Shown one piece after another: positions 17,322-24,949 of a DNA stretch of 41,868 bases. How positions within the stretch are numbered: the first letter of the stretch is position 1; every line of letters starts with the position of its first letter. The notes under the pieces were generated by a model. The model was not told the DNA's origin. It saw only the letters and a list, made by a program, of their open reading frames with translations, and did not search any database. Both the position numbers and the translations under genes were made by a program. Origin of the DNA: Gammaproteobacteria bacterium (lineage in GTDB: Bacteria; Pseudomonadota; Gammaproteobacteria; Steroidobacterales; Steroidobacteraceae); NCBI GenBank assembly GCA_025357915.1, contig JANYLH010000025.1, positions 1-41,868 of the forward strand. The letters run 5' to 3'.

Positions 17322-18283
17322 GACGCCTTCCAGGCCGGACGGAGCGAGCGGTTCAGGGCCAGGACCGCCAGCAGCAGGAGCGCGGCGCCGGCGGTGTGCG
17401 CCGTGGCGATTCCGAGCGGGAAACCGCTCGTGACCATCGCGACCGCGATGACCAGCTGCAGGGTGAGCGTCAGCAGTACGGCCAGCGCCGCCCGCCGCGC
17501 GAACGGATCGCTCCGCGAGCGCAGTACCCGGATCGCCGCGAGCAACAGCATCCCGGTGGCGAACAGCGCGCCCAGCCGGTGCGCAAAATGAATGGCGACG
17601 TTGCCGTGCATCGGCGGCCACCACTCGCCCTGGCATTTTGGAAAATCCGGGCAGGCGGTCGCGGCGTAGTGGCTGCTGGTCCAGCCGCCCAGTGTGATCT
17701 GCACGGCCAGCGCCACGAGTCCGAGCAGCGCCAGCCGCCGCGTGAGCTGCAGGCTCGAGCCGAGGAACGCGGTGCTGCCGCGCCAGGCGCTTGCCTGCCG
17801 GCGGCCAATGGTCAGCACCAGCCACCACAGCGCCGAGAGCGTGGTCAGGCCGAGCAGCAGATGCGCGGTGACGACCGCCGGTTCGAGGAGCCTCGTGACC
17901 GTCAGCATGCCCAGCATTCCCTGGGCCACGACGAGCACCAGCAGACTGGTCGCGTAAGGGAGCGAAATCACCTTCACCTGTCTAAAGCGTATCGCTAATG
18001 AAACAATTAATATAATTATAAGACCTAGTGTTGCTGCAGCGTAACGATGGATCATCTCTTTCCAGGCCTTGCCGGGCTCGACGACGACACCGTCCAGGGT
18101 GCCGCCGGCGGCGTCCGCAGCCGCAAGGGCGCCCACTGGCGTGACGTGCCCGTAGCAGCCCGGCCAGTCGGGGCAGCCCAGTCCAGCGGCCGAAAGGCGT
18201 ACGTAGGCGCCGAGTACGACCACCACGAAACACAGCAGGAATGCCGCGAGGGTGAGCGGGCGGATGAGCGAGGCGCGGTACAT
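17318..18283 (-). CDS. ctaA: Heme A synthase (COX15/CtaA)
   Basis: The 321-residue protein has eight membrane helices in two halves. Each half has a paired-Cys loop, CPDWPGC near residue 37 and CPDFPKC near residue 213. Heme-ligand His regions are [12 protein letters not shown] and [11 protein letters not shown]. It oxidises heme O to heme A using a cofactor heme B in the inner membrane. It lies 6 bases after the upstream gene and overlaps the ctaB TTG start. A stretch near 17984-18040, encoding [19 protein letters not shown], uses ATA, TTA, CTA and AGA codons and is strikingly AT-rich for this region. Confidence 0.94.
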   Translation of the reverse strand: MYRASLIRPLTLAAFLLCFVVVVLGAYVRLSAAGLGCPDWPGCYGHVTPVGALAAADAAGGTLDGVVVEPGKAWKEMIHRYAAATLGLIIILIVSLAIRFRQVKVISLPYATSLLVLVVAQGMLGMLTVTRLLEPAVVTAHLLLGLTTLSALWWLVLTIGRRQASAWRGSTAFLGSSLQLTRRLALLGLVALAVQITLGGWTSSHYAATACPDFPKCQGEWWPPMHGNVAIHFAHRLGALFATGMLLLAAIRVLRSRSDPFARRAALAVLLTLTLQLVIAVAMVTSGFPLGIATAHTAGAALLLLAVLALNRSLRPAWKAS

Positions 18284-18289
18284 CGTTAC

Positions 18290-18865
18290 TTAGCCGATAT
18301 GCGAAAGCTCGAGGAGTTTTTTGAGGTCTTCGCGCAGACCCTTGGGGTCCTGCCGCACATCGTAGCGCATCATCAGATTGCCGAGCGGATCGACGACGAA
18401 GATCGCCTGTCCGTGCGGCTCCGGGATCGCGCGCAGGAGGGGCTCGGCCCCGGTCCCGCCGGCGCCGATCGTGTTCAGTCCAGCATGTTCACGTTGCAGG
18501 TAACTGGTATCGCAGCAGCCGGGGCCGGCCAGCAGCACCCGCTGCACCCGCGGGGTGAGCTGTCCCAGCGATAGCCAGGTCTGGCGCGCGTAAACGAGCG
18601 CGCCCCGGCAACCCTCATCGCAACCCGACTCGCCCTGGCCCACCACGAGCAGCGACCACTTGCCCTGGAACACCGTGCCGGTCGCGCCCTGTACGGGCAG
18701 CGCGACCACGGGTTCGATCAGTGCGCCGTGATTGGTGCGCAACGTGGGGCGCCAGCTCGAGCCGTAGTACAGCCAGAAGGCGGCGGCGAGCGGGGCCGCG
18801 AACAGCAGCAGCAACAGGAGCAGCAGACGGCGGTTGCCGCCTGCACCAGCGGGGGGCTTGTTCAT
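18290..18865 (-). CDS. Cox-cluster membrane-anchored Sco/thioredoxin-like protein
   Basis: The 191-residue protein starts with a leucine-rich membrane anchor (residues 13-32). The soluble part contains GCDEGCRGALVYARQTWLSLG with a CxxxC pair (Cys82 and Cys86), then RVQRVLL, and a late segment PHGQAIFVVDPLGNLMMRYD that resembles the end of Sco/thioredoxin-fold proteins. Genes of this type usually lie between surf1 and ctaA in gammaproteobacterial cox clusters and are annotated as hypothetical. The CxxxC suggests copper or redox work in CuA assembly in the periplasm; this is inference. ATG 18865 overlaps the surf1 stop (ATGA); a longer upstream extension is only frame read-through. With no separate SCO1 gene in the window, it may be the only Sco-like candidate here. 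Confidence 0.75.
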   Translation of the reverse strand: MNKPPAGAGGNRRLLLLLLLLFAAPLAAAFWLYYGSSWRPTLRTNHGALIEPVVALPVQGATGTVFQGKWSLLVVGQGESGCDEGCRGALVYARQTWLSLGQLTPRVQRVLLAGPGCCDTSYLQREHAGLNTIGAGGTGAEPLLRAIPEPHGQAIFVVDPLGNLMMRYDVRQDPKGLREDLKKLLELSHIG

Positions 18866-19608
18866 GGGTCGCGTGGCTCGATGTTCATGAAGAAATACAG
18901 GAACAGGACCAGCGCCCCGAGCCCCCACCACTGGAACGCATAGGCCACGTGGCGCTCCGGCCCGAAGCCCCCGCCGCCGCTCTGCCAGGCACGCGCAAAT
19001 CCCTGCGGTTCGCCCGCGCCCAGCAACAGTTGGCGCGGCTCCACTTCCTGGCCAAGCGCGGCGCCGAGCTGCGCCGCGGTCGGAAAGCTCGTGCGCTTGG
19101 GCCAGGCGGCGTCCTGAACAGGCGCTGCGCGGCCCATGGCGAGGCCGTTGACCGGCAGCTCGTCGAGCCGGCCGCCAATGTCGACCGTGCCGAGGTCGGG
19201 GAGCGAGATATCCGGCAGTGTGTCGCGCCGCCCCCCGGGAAGCGGCAGCCAGCCGCGATTGACCAGCAGCACGCGGCCGTCACCGAGCCGCAGCGGGGTC
19301 AGCACCTGGTAACCGGTGTGGCCCTCATGGGACATGTTGTCGAGCAGGAACTGGTGGGCATCGTCATACCGGCCGCGCACGCGCACCTGCGTGTAGCGCG
19401 CCAGCGCTGCCGTTGGGCGCGAGCCGAGCGCGGTGGTGAAATTTTCGCTGCCGGCGACGAAGGCGGCCGCCAGGGCGCGCTTTTCCGCGGCGCGGTGCCA
19501 CTGCCAGCGGCCGAGCTGGGCGAACAGCAGTACGCCGGCGAGCGCCAGGGCCGTCATCCAGACGCTGGCGCGCACGCAGTAGTGGTCGCCAAACTCCACG
19601 CGCAGCAT
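18862..19608 (-). CDS. SURF1-family cytochrome oxidase assembly protein
   Basis: The 248-residue protein has two flanking membrane segments, VWMTALALAGVLLFAQLGRWQWHRA at the N-terminus and WWGLGALVLFLYFFMN at the C-terminus, with a periplasmic domain between. Family blocks include LGRWQWHRAAEKRAL, GRYDDAHQFLLDNMSHEGHTGYQVLTPLRL, LLVNRGWLP and HVAYAFQWWGL. SURF1 helps insert heme a into CoxA. ATG 19608 places a short cytoplasmic head before the first helix; ATG 19644 is possible. It overlaps the next gene by four bases and is divergent from DUF2909. Confidence 0.92.
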   Translation of the reverse strand: MLRVEFGDHYCVRASVWMTALALAGVLLFAQLGRWQWHRAAEKRALAAAFVAGSENFTTALGSRPTAALARYTQVRVRGRYDDAHQFLLDNMSHEGHTGYQVLTPLRLGDGRVLLVNRGWLPLPGGRRDTLPDISLPDLGTVDIGGRLDELPVNGLAMGRAAPVQDAAWPKRTSFPTAAQLGAALGQEVEPRQLLLGAGEPQGFARAWQSGGGGFGPERHVAYAFQWWGLGALVLFLYFFMNIEPRDP

Positions 19609-19737
19609 GGGCGGGGTACTCCGGCAGCAAAATGGGGCGGGCATTGTGCCGCCCGGTGGGCGTGGAGTACAGGTACCCGCCTATACTGGCAGCCCCAGGG
19701 GCGCTCTGCCCCGGCAGCCAGCACGCGGGAGTGGGCC

Positions 19738-19950
19738 ATGGTACTGATCAGGGTGGCGGTGATCGTCGTGCTGGTGGCCATCATCGCGAGCCTGGGCGTG
19801 GCGCTCTACCACCTGGCGACGGGGAGCGGTGATTCGCGCAAGATGCTGCATTCGCTGACGGTGCGCATCGTACTTTCCGTCGTACTGTTCCTGCTGCTGA
19901 TGATCACCTGGCGGCTGGGGATGATCCAGCCGCACGGCCTCGCGCACTGA
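19738..19950 (+). CDS. DUF2909 twin-transmembrane protein of the cox cluster
   Basis: The 70-residue protein has two hydrophobic helices, about residues 3-26 (LIRVAVIVVLVAIIASLGVALYHL region) and 43-60. Between them is a short polar loop GSGDSRKMLHSLTVRIV, the DUF2909 pattern. In relatives this gene sits on the opposite strand between coxC and surf1, exactly as its relation to surf1 here. Function is unknown; a role in oxidase assembly or stability is guessed from context. GGGAG is about 6 bases before ATG 19738, and TATACT at 19682-19687 could be a -10 element. The stop at 19950 is directly followed by the GTG of the EamA gene. Confidence 0.85.
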   Translation: MVLIRVAVIVVLVAIIASLGVALYHLATGSGDSRKMLHSLTVRIVLSVVLFLLLMITWRLGMIQPHGLAH

Positions 19951-20895
19951 GTGCGGGCTGACTCCCGATTGCGGCCGCGCTCGACCGGGCTGGCCTGCGC
20001 GCTGCTCGGCGCCGTGGGTTTTTCCTTCAAGGCCGTGCTCGTCAAGGCCGCGTACCGGTACGGTGTCGACGCGGAAACGCTGCTGGCGCTGCGCATGCTC
20101 TATTCGCTGCCGCTGTTCCTGCTGCTGGGCCTGGCGGCGGCGCGCGGCGCCGCGGAGCCGATAGGCGCAGCCGACTGGCGCGCGCTGGCGTTGCTGGGCG
20201 TGCTCGGGTACTACGGCTCGAGTTACCTGGATTTCCTGGGCCTGCGGCACATCTCGGCCGCACTTGAGCGGCTGATCCTGTTTGTCTATCCGACCATCGT
20301 CGTGCTGTATGGTGCCTGGCGTGAACGGCGCTCGCCCTCGCGCCCGACCTGGTGGGCGCTGCTGCTGTGTTACGCGGGCGTGGCGCTGGTGGTCACGCAC
20401 GATCTGCGCCGCGGCAGCGGCGATGTCGCAATCGGCGGCGCGCTCGTGTTTGCCAGCGCCGTGTGCTACGCGATCTACCTGCTGCGCGCCGCGCCGCTCT
20501 TGACGCGCCTGGGTTCGGCGCGCGTCGCCGCCTGGGCCACCGCGATCGCCTGCGTGGCGGCGGTCGTCCAGTTCCTGGCTTTGCGACCGATTGCCACGCT
20601 TGCCTTGCAGCCCTGGCCGGTGCACGCACTGAGCGCGGCGATGGCGGTGTTCTCGACCGTGCTGCCGATCTGGCTGGTGTCCGAGGCCATCCGCCGGCTC
20701 GGCGCCGGCCCGACGGCCATGATCGGGTCGCTGGGGCCCCCCATCACGATGCTGCTGGCCTGGCTGCTGCTCGGCGAAACGCTGGGCGCGCTGCAACTGC
20801 TGGGCGCGGCGCTGGTGATCGGCGGCGTGCGGCTCGTGGCCGCCGGTGAGCCCATGATTCCCGTGCGCACAAGGTCTAAGCTAACCGCACCATGA
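19951..20895 (+). CDS. EamA/DMT-superfamily transporter coupled to an ArnT-like gene
   Basis: The 314-residue, ten-helix protein has two EamA repeats. The first contains GLACALLGAVGFSFKAVLVKAAYRYGVD and the second begins VAIGGALVFASAVCYAIYLL. The end, GSLGPPITMLLAWLLLGETLGALQLLGAALVIGGV, matches the family. The start is GTG 19951, adjacent to the DUF2909 stop. The stop overlaps the next ATG (ATGA at 20892-20895). Because ArnE/ArnF flippases also belong to the DMT superfamily, this full-length DMT protein next to an ArnT-like transferase could move a lipid-linked sugar, but a simple metabolite exporter is equally possible. The family call is firm; the role is not. Confidence 0.87.
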   Translation: MRADSRLRPRSTGLACALLGAVGFSFKAVLVKAAYRYGVDAETLLALRMLYSLPLFLLLGLAAARGAAEPIGAADWRALALLGVLGYYGSSYLDFLGLRHISAALERLILFVYPTIVVLYGAWRERRSPSRPTWWALLLCYAGVALVVTHDLRRGSGDVAIGGALVFASAVCYAIYLLRAAPLLTRLGSARVAAWATAIACVAAVVQFLALRPIATLALQPWPVHALSAAMAVFSTVLPIWLVSEAIRRLGAGPTAMIGSLGPPITMLLAWLLLGETLGALQLLGAALVIGGVRLVAAGEPMIPVRTRSKLTAP

Positions 20896-22691
20896 ATGAG
20901 GCGTCACCGAAACCGGCCATCGTGCTCGCGGCACTGGCGCTGCTGTGGTGCGTGGGCCTGTTCGGGCGCGGCTACTGGACGCCCGACGAGCCGCGCGAGG
21001 CGGCACTTGCCGCTTCAGTCAGCGCACCTGCGCAGGCACTGCCGTCGCTGGGCGGTGTCCGGTTCGCGGAGAAACCGCCGCTCACCTACTGGCTCGCCGG
21101 CGCCTCGATGCGCGTGTTCGGCGCGAGTCCCGCGGCAGCGCGCGCGCCGCAACTGGCCTACGCGCTGCTCGCGTTCGTAGCCGCGCTGGCGCTCACGCGC
21201 GCGCTGCTGGGCGGCGCCGCCACCGGCGCGCACACCGCAGCGGATACGCGCATCGCGGCGTTGGCGGGCGCGGCGATTTTTGCCACCAGCACGCTCGTGT
21301 ACCAGGTGCAGATCTGGCTCGACACCGACGCGCTGCTGCTCGCGGGCGTCGCCGTGGCGCTCGCGGGCATGTACGCCGCGCTGGTCGCCGCCGGCGAAGA
21401 CAGCACTGCACGGCGCGCGCGCTGGCGTGGCTATCTCGTGATGCACGCCGGGTTGACGCTCGCGTTCTTTGCCAAGAATTTCGCCGCCTGGATGGTGCCG
21501 GTGCTGGCGTACTTCGCTTTCATCGCCTGGGAGCGGCGCTGGCGCGAGCTGGCGCGTCTTGAATTCTGGCTCCCCGCGCTCCTGCCGATCGCCTGCATCG
21601 CGCTGTGGGTCAGTGCAGTCGCGGCGCAGCCCGACGGCGCACGCTCGCTCCGTATCCTGTTCTGGAACAATCTCGTCGGCCGCGCGCTCGCGGTTTCCTC
21701 CGAGGCGCAGTTCAACTATGCGAGCGGCCATCGCAGCTCGCCCGGCCAGTACTTTCTTGAATTGCCGCTGTTCCTGCTGCCCTGGACGGTCTGCGCGTGG
21801 TACGCGTTCAAGGCGGCCTGGCGCGGTGCGCGCCTGGCGGGCCCGCGGCGCGCGGCCTGGCGTTTCGCACTGTGCGCGGCACTCCCGGGGCTGGTGGTAT
21901 TGTCGCTCGCCGCGACGGCACGCGGCATCTATGCGGCACCGTGCATGATCGGCTTCGTGCTGCTCATCATCCTGTGGGCGGCGGAGCCATCGGGCGACGG
22001 TGCCGCTACGCGCCGTGCCTTTGCCGGCACCGCTGCATTGGTGACGGCGTTGGCGCTGGTCGTACTGGGCGCGAGCGCGGCCCTGCAGTGGAGCGTGCTG
22101 CGTGCGCCGTGGCCTCGGTTCGCGCTGAGCGCGATCACCGCCGCGCTGGTGCTTGTGTGGAGCGCCCGCCAGTGCTCTGCGCCAGCGCCGCAATCGGTCG
22201 CGAAGTCGGCGCCGTCGCGGCTGCTGCAGTTCGCCATCGCCTGGTGCCTGCTGCTCTCGCTCGGGGTTCTGGGCCTGTTCGGCGCGATGAACCACACGCA
22301 GGATATCGACGCGCTCGCCGCGCGCGTGGCGCAGGCCGCGGGCCCCGCGCCGCTCCTGTTGTGGAGCCCGGATGAAACCACGCTCGCCTGGGCGCAGCTC
22401 GATTTGCCTGCGGGAAGCTGGAGCGCAATCGATGGCACGGACCCTGCTGCCTCAGCCACGCTGGCGCGGCGACTGCGCGCTGCACCCGACACCGTTGTCG
22501 CCAGCATGGCAGCCGGAAGATGGACGCGCGCGGCCTGGCTCGCATACCTGCGCGGTGAAGTGAGCGTTGACGGTGCGCGGGCAGCCAGCACGGGCAGCGA
22601 GCCATTGCTCGGCGCCGCCGGCCTCAGCGCGCGTGCCCGGGTCGGTCGTCCCGGGGGCCGCGGTTATTTGCTGTGGCGGCTTCAGCCCTGA
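20892..22691 (+). CDS. ArnT/PMT-family glycosyltransferase (GT-C fold)
   Basis: The 599-residue protein has 11-13 predicted membrane helices and a soluble C-terminal domain of about 130 residues. The first periplasmic loop has the acidic motif YWTPDEPREAALA (residues about 28-40) and then FAEKPPLTYWLAGASM, as in ArnT and other PMT_2 proteins that use polyprenyl-phosphate sugars. A second loop has NNLVGRALAVSSEAQFNYASGHRSSPGQYFLELPLF, also ArnT-like. It probably transfers a sugar from an undecaprenyl-phosphate donor to lipid A, a glycan or a protein on the periplasmic side. Acceptor and sugar are unknown; no arnA, arnB or arnC genes are here. It is translationally coupled to the EamA gene and ends one base from the convergent peptidase stop. 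Confidence 0.85.
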   Translation: MNEASPKPAIVLAALALLWCVGLFGRGYWTPDEPREAALAASVSAPAQALPSLGGVRFAEKPPLTYWLAGASMRVFGASPAAARAPQLAYALLAFVAALALTRALLGGAATGAHTAADTRIAALAGAAIFATSTLVYQVQIWLDTDALLLAGVAVALAGMYAALVAAGEDSTARRARWRGYLVMHAGLTLAFFAKNFAAWMVPVLAYFAFIAWERRWRELARLEFWLPALLPIACIALWVSAVAAQPDGARSLRILFWNNLVGRALAVSSEAQFNYASGHRSSPGQYFLELPLFLLPWTVCAWYAFKAAWRGARLAGPRRAAWRFALCAALPGLVVLSLAATARGIYAAPCMIGFVLLIILWAAEPSGDGAATRRAFAGTAALVTALALVVLGASAALQWSVLRAPWPRFALSAITAALVLVWSARQCSAPAPQSVAKSAPSRLLQFAIAWCLLLSLGVLGLFGAMNHTQDIDALAARVAQAAGPAPLLLWSPDETTLAWAQLDLPAGSWSAIDGTDPAASATLARRLRAAPDTVVASMAAGRWTRAAWLAYLRGEVSVDGARAASTGSEPLLGAAGLSARARVGRPGGRGYLLWRLQP

Positions 22692-22699
22692 GTCAGGGC
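22685..22699. terminator. Palindrome containing both convergent stop codons
   Basis: GCCCTGAGTCAGGGC is a 7-bp perfect stem with a single central base. Its two halves contain the TGA of the ArnT-like gene (22689-22691) and the TGA of the minus-strand peptidase (22693-22695). No T-run follows. It may be a compact bidirectional mRNA end or a by-product of dense packing; the one-base loop makes a tight hairpin unlikely, though a wider loop with a shorter stem would work. Confidence 0.4.
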
Positions 22700-24810
22700 A
22701 GCCGGAGCTGCCGCGAAAAATAGCTGTATTCGCGTGCGCTCATCGCTGCTTCCTCCTCGAGCGTGGAGCCGGAACCGTGGCCGCCCTCGATGACTTCGTA
22801 ATACAGATAAGGTAAGCCCAGCGCCGCCATGCGCGCCGCAAACTTCCGCGCGTGCTGCGGACCGACGCGATCATCCTTGGTGGTCGTCCAGATCAGCGGC
22901 AGGGGATAGCGCACGCCGGTCTTCAGGTTGTGGTACGGGGAAATCGATGCGAGGAACGCGCGCTCCTCGGGATTGGCCACGCTCCCATACTCGCCCGTCC
23001 AGGAACTGCCGGCGGCGATCTGCTCGTAACGCAGCATGTCGAGCAGCGGCACCTGGATATCGACCGCACCCCACAGTTCCGGGCGCTGGTTGAATTCGAC
23101 GCCCATCAGCAGGCCACCATTCGACCCGCCCTCGATGCCAAGATGGGCGGGAGTGGTAAAGCCTCTGGCGATCAGGTCTGCGCCGACGGCGGCGAAATCG
23201 TCGTAGATGCGTTGCCGGTTCGTCTTGAGCCCGGCGTCGTGCCAAGCCGGGCCGAATTCCCCGCCGCCGCGGATATTGGCGAGGGCAAAGGCGCCGCCAC
23301 GCTCCAGCCACAGTTTCCCGAGGCTCGACGAATAGTAGGGCGTTTCCGAAACCTGGAAGCCGCCGTAGGCGTTGAGGATGGTCGGCGTGCTGCCGTCGAG
23401 TGCGCCGCCGGCGGTGTGCACGATGAAATACGGCACGTGCGTGCCGTCCTTCGACACCGCCTCGAGCTGATCGACTGCCAGGTGCGAGGCGTTAAAGCGG
23501 GGCGGCAGCACCTTGGTCATGGCGAGCGCTCCGGAGCGCAGATCCGCCAGCCACAGGCTCGGTGGCGTCAGAAAACCCGTGACCTGCAGGAACGCGCGAT
23601 CACTGTGCAGATCAGCGTCGATGATCTCGATGCTGACGTTGTCCGGAAAAGCCAGTGCGCGCCGCGTCCACTTGCCACCGTGCTGCGGGGTGTAGACATA
23701 GGCGCGGCCGCGCACGTTGTCGAGCTCGGTGACCAGCAGCCGGTTGCGCGATACACCAGCCTCGGCAAAAGCCTTGCGCGGTTCCGGCGTATAGATCACG
23801 TCTGGTCGCAGCCGGTCCGGCTTCGCGATTGCCCTGGCCAGGTCGACCGCGACCAGTGAGCCCTGCGGGATGAGCGCGCCGTCCACGGTCTTCCAGTCTT
23901 CGCGCAGCTCGACGATCAGCCGGTTCGCGACCAGGCCCAGTACGCCCACCTTGCCAGGCCAGGCGAGCAGCGCGAGCCCTTGCGGAGTCAAGATGCGATA
24001 TTCGGATTCGAAGAACGTCAGATAGCGCACGATGAGCAGCGCCTGGTGCCCGGCGCCGTCGTGCAGCGCGAGGGGGCTCACGCCCACATCGCTCCTGGCG
24101 CCGCGATACAGTTCGCTCGCCGCCGCCAGCGGCTGGCCGCGCCGCAGGCGCTTGACGATGTACGGATAACCGGAACTCGTCAATTCGCCCGGCGCCCATT
24201 CGCGGCTCACCAGCAGCGTGGCGGCATCCTGCCAGGCCAGGTCCTGTTTGCCCCGTGGAAATTCAAAGCCGCCGGCCACGAAGCTGGCGGAGCGCAGGTC
24301 GAATTCGCGCCAGGTGACGGCGTCCTCGCCGCCATCCGACAACGCAAGCATGCAGTCGTGTTCGGCGGGTTCGGCGCATTGCGCGCTGTTCCAGAACCAA
24401 TTGGCCTTCCCGGCCGCCGACAGCGCGTCGAGATCAAGCACGGGTTTCCAGGCCGGTTCCGGACGCTGGTAGTCGCTGAACGTCGTCCGTCGCCACAGGC
24501 CGTGCTTGTGATCCGCATCCTGCCAGAGATTGTAGATTTCGCCGCTCAGCACACCTGGCTCGGGGATTCGGTCCCTGGCTTGTGCGAGCGCCAGCGCGTC
24601 CCGGTACAAGGCGGCGTAGCGCGGGTCTTGCTCGAGTACGGCAGAAGTCTTCGCATTTTCGGCACGCACCCAATCCATGGCGCGCGCGCCGTCGACCTGC
24701 TCGAGCCAGAGGAACGGATCCGCGTCGCTGGCGAGGTCGGCGGCCATCGCCGCCGGCGCCCAGTACAGGCCCACGCCCAGCGTGAGTATAAGGGCGATCG
24801 GGATGCGCAT
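22693..24810 (-). CDS. Exported prolyl oligopeptidase (S9A)-family serine peptidase
   Basis: The 705-residue protein has a Sec signal MRIPIALILTLGVGLYWAPA ending in an AMA-A site near residue 23. A beta-propeller-like N-terminal domain starting DPFLWLEQVDGARAMDWVRAEN is followed by a C-terminal alpha/beta hydrolase domain. The nucleophile is in GGSNGG (Ser563), the acid in KDDRVGPQHARKF (Asp646/647) and the His in EGGHGSG (His678). GGEFGPAWHDAGLK is also typical. It should cleave short proline-containing peptides in the periplasm. ATG 24810 is fixed by the signal peptide and by GGAGG 8 bases upstream. It is divergent from a second exported peptidase-like gene. Confidence 0.92.
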   Translation of the reverse strand: MRIPIALILTLGVGLYWAPAAMAADLASDADPFLWLEQVDGARAMDWVRAENAKTSAVLEQDPRYAALYRDALALAQARDRIPEPGVLSGEIYNLWQDADHKHGLWRRTTFSDYQRPEPAWKPVLDLDALSAAGKANWFWNSAQCAEPAEHDCMLALSDGGEDAVTWREFDLRSASFVAGGFEFPRGKQDLAWQDAATLLVSREWAPGELTSSGYPYIVKRLRRGQPLAAASELYRGARSDVGVSPLALHDGAGHQALLIVRYLTFFESEYRILTPQGLALLAWPGKVGVLGLVANRLIVELREDWKTVDGALIPQGSLVAVDLARAIAKPDRLRPDVIYTPEPRKAFAEAGVSRNRLLVTELDNVRGRAYVYTPQHGGKWTRRALAFPDNVSIEIIDADLHSDRAFLQVTGFLTPPSLWLADLRSGALAMTKVLPPRFNASHLAVDQLEAVSKDGTHVPYFIVHTAGGALDGSTPTILNAYGGFQVSETPYYSSSLGKLWLERGGAFALANIRGGGEFGPAWHDAGLKTNRQRIYDDFAAVGADLIARGFTTPAHLGIEGGSNGGLLMGVEFNQRPELWGAVDIQVPLLDMLRYEQIAAGSSWTGEYGSVANPEERAFLASISPYHNLKTGVRYPLPLIWTTTKDDRVGPQHARKFAARMAALGLPYLYYEVIEGGHGSGSTLEEEAAMSAREYSYFSRQLRLP

Positions 24811-24914
24811 TTCAGTATCCTCCGCCGAAACAAGTCCAGATGAGCTCATGATAGCGGCAGCGGTCGCCCAACCATCGCGCCTTGTAGGGCGACCCATTGT
24901 GGCGCAGGATCGCT

Positions 24915-24920
24915 GATAAT
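24915..24920 (+). promoter_or_regulatory. Possible -10 element upstream of the DUF885 gene
   Basis: GATAAT lies about 30 bases before ATG 24950, within the 139-base divergent region between the two peptidase genes. No convincing -35 is seen at the right spacing, so this is only a candidate. Confidence 0.25.
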
Positions 24921-24949
24921 TCCCCGCTGGAAACCGATTGAGGTATGTA

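Noticed and set aside
17318..17828. 170-codon N-terminal extension of ctaB
   Set aside because: It runs through the ctaA coding region in another phase and has no CtaB-like content. The overlap start near 17321 fits the family length.
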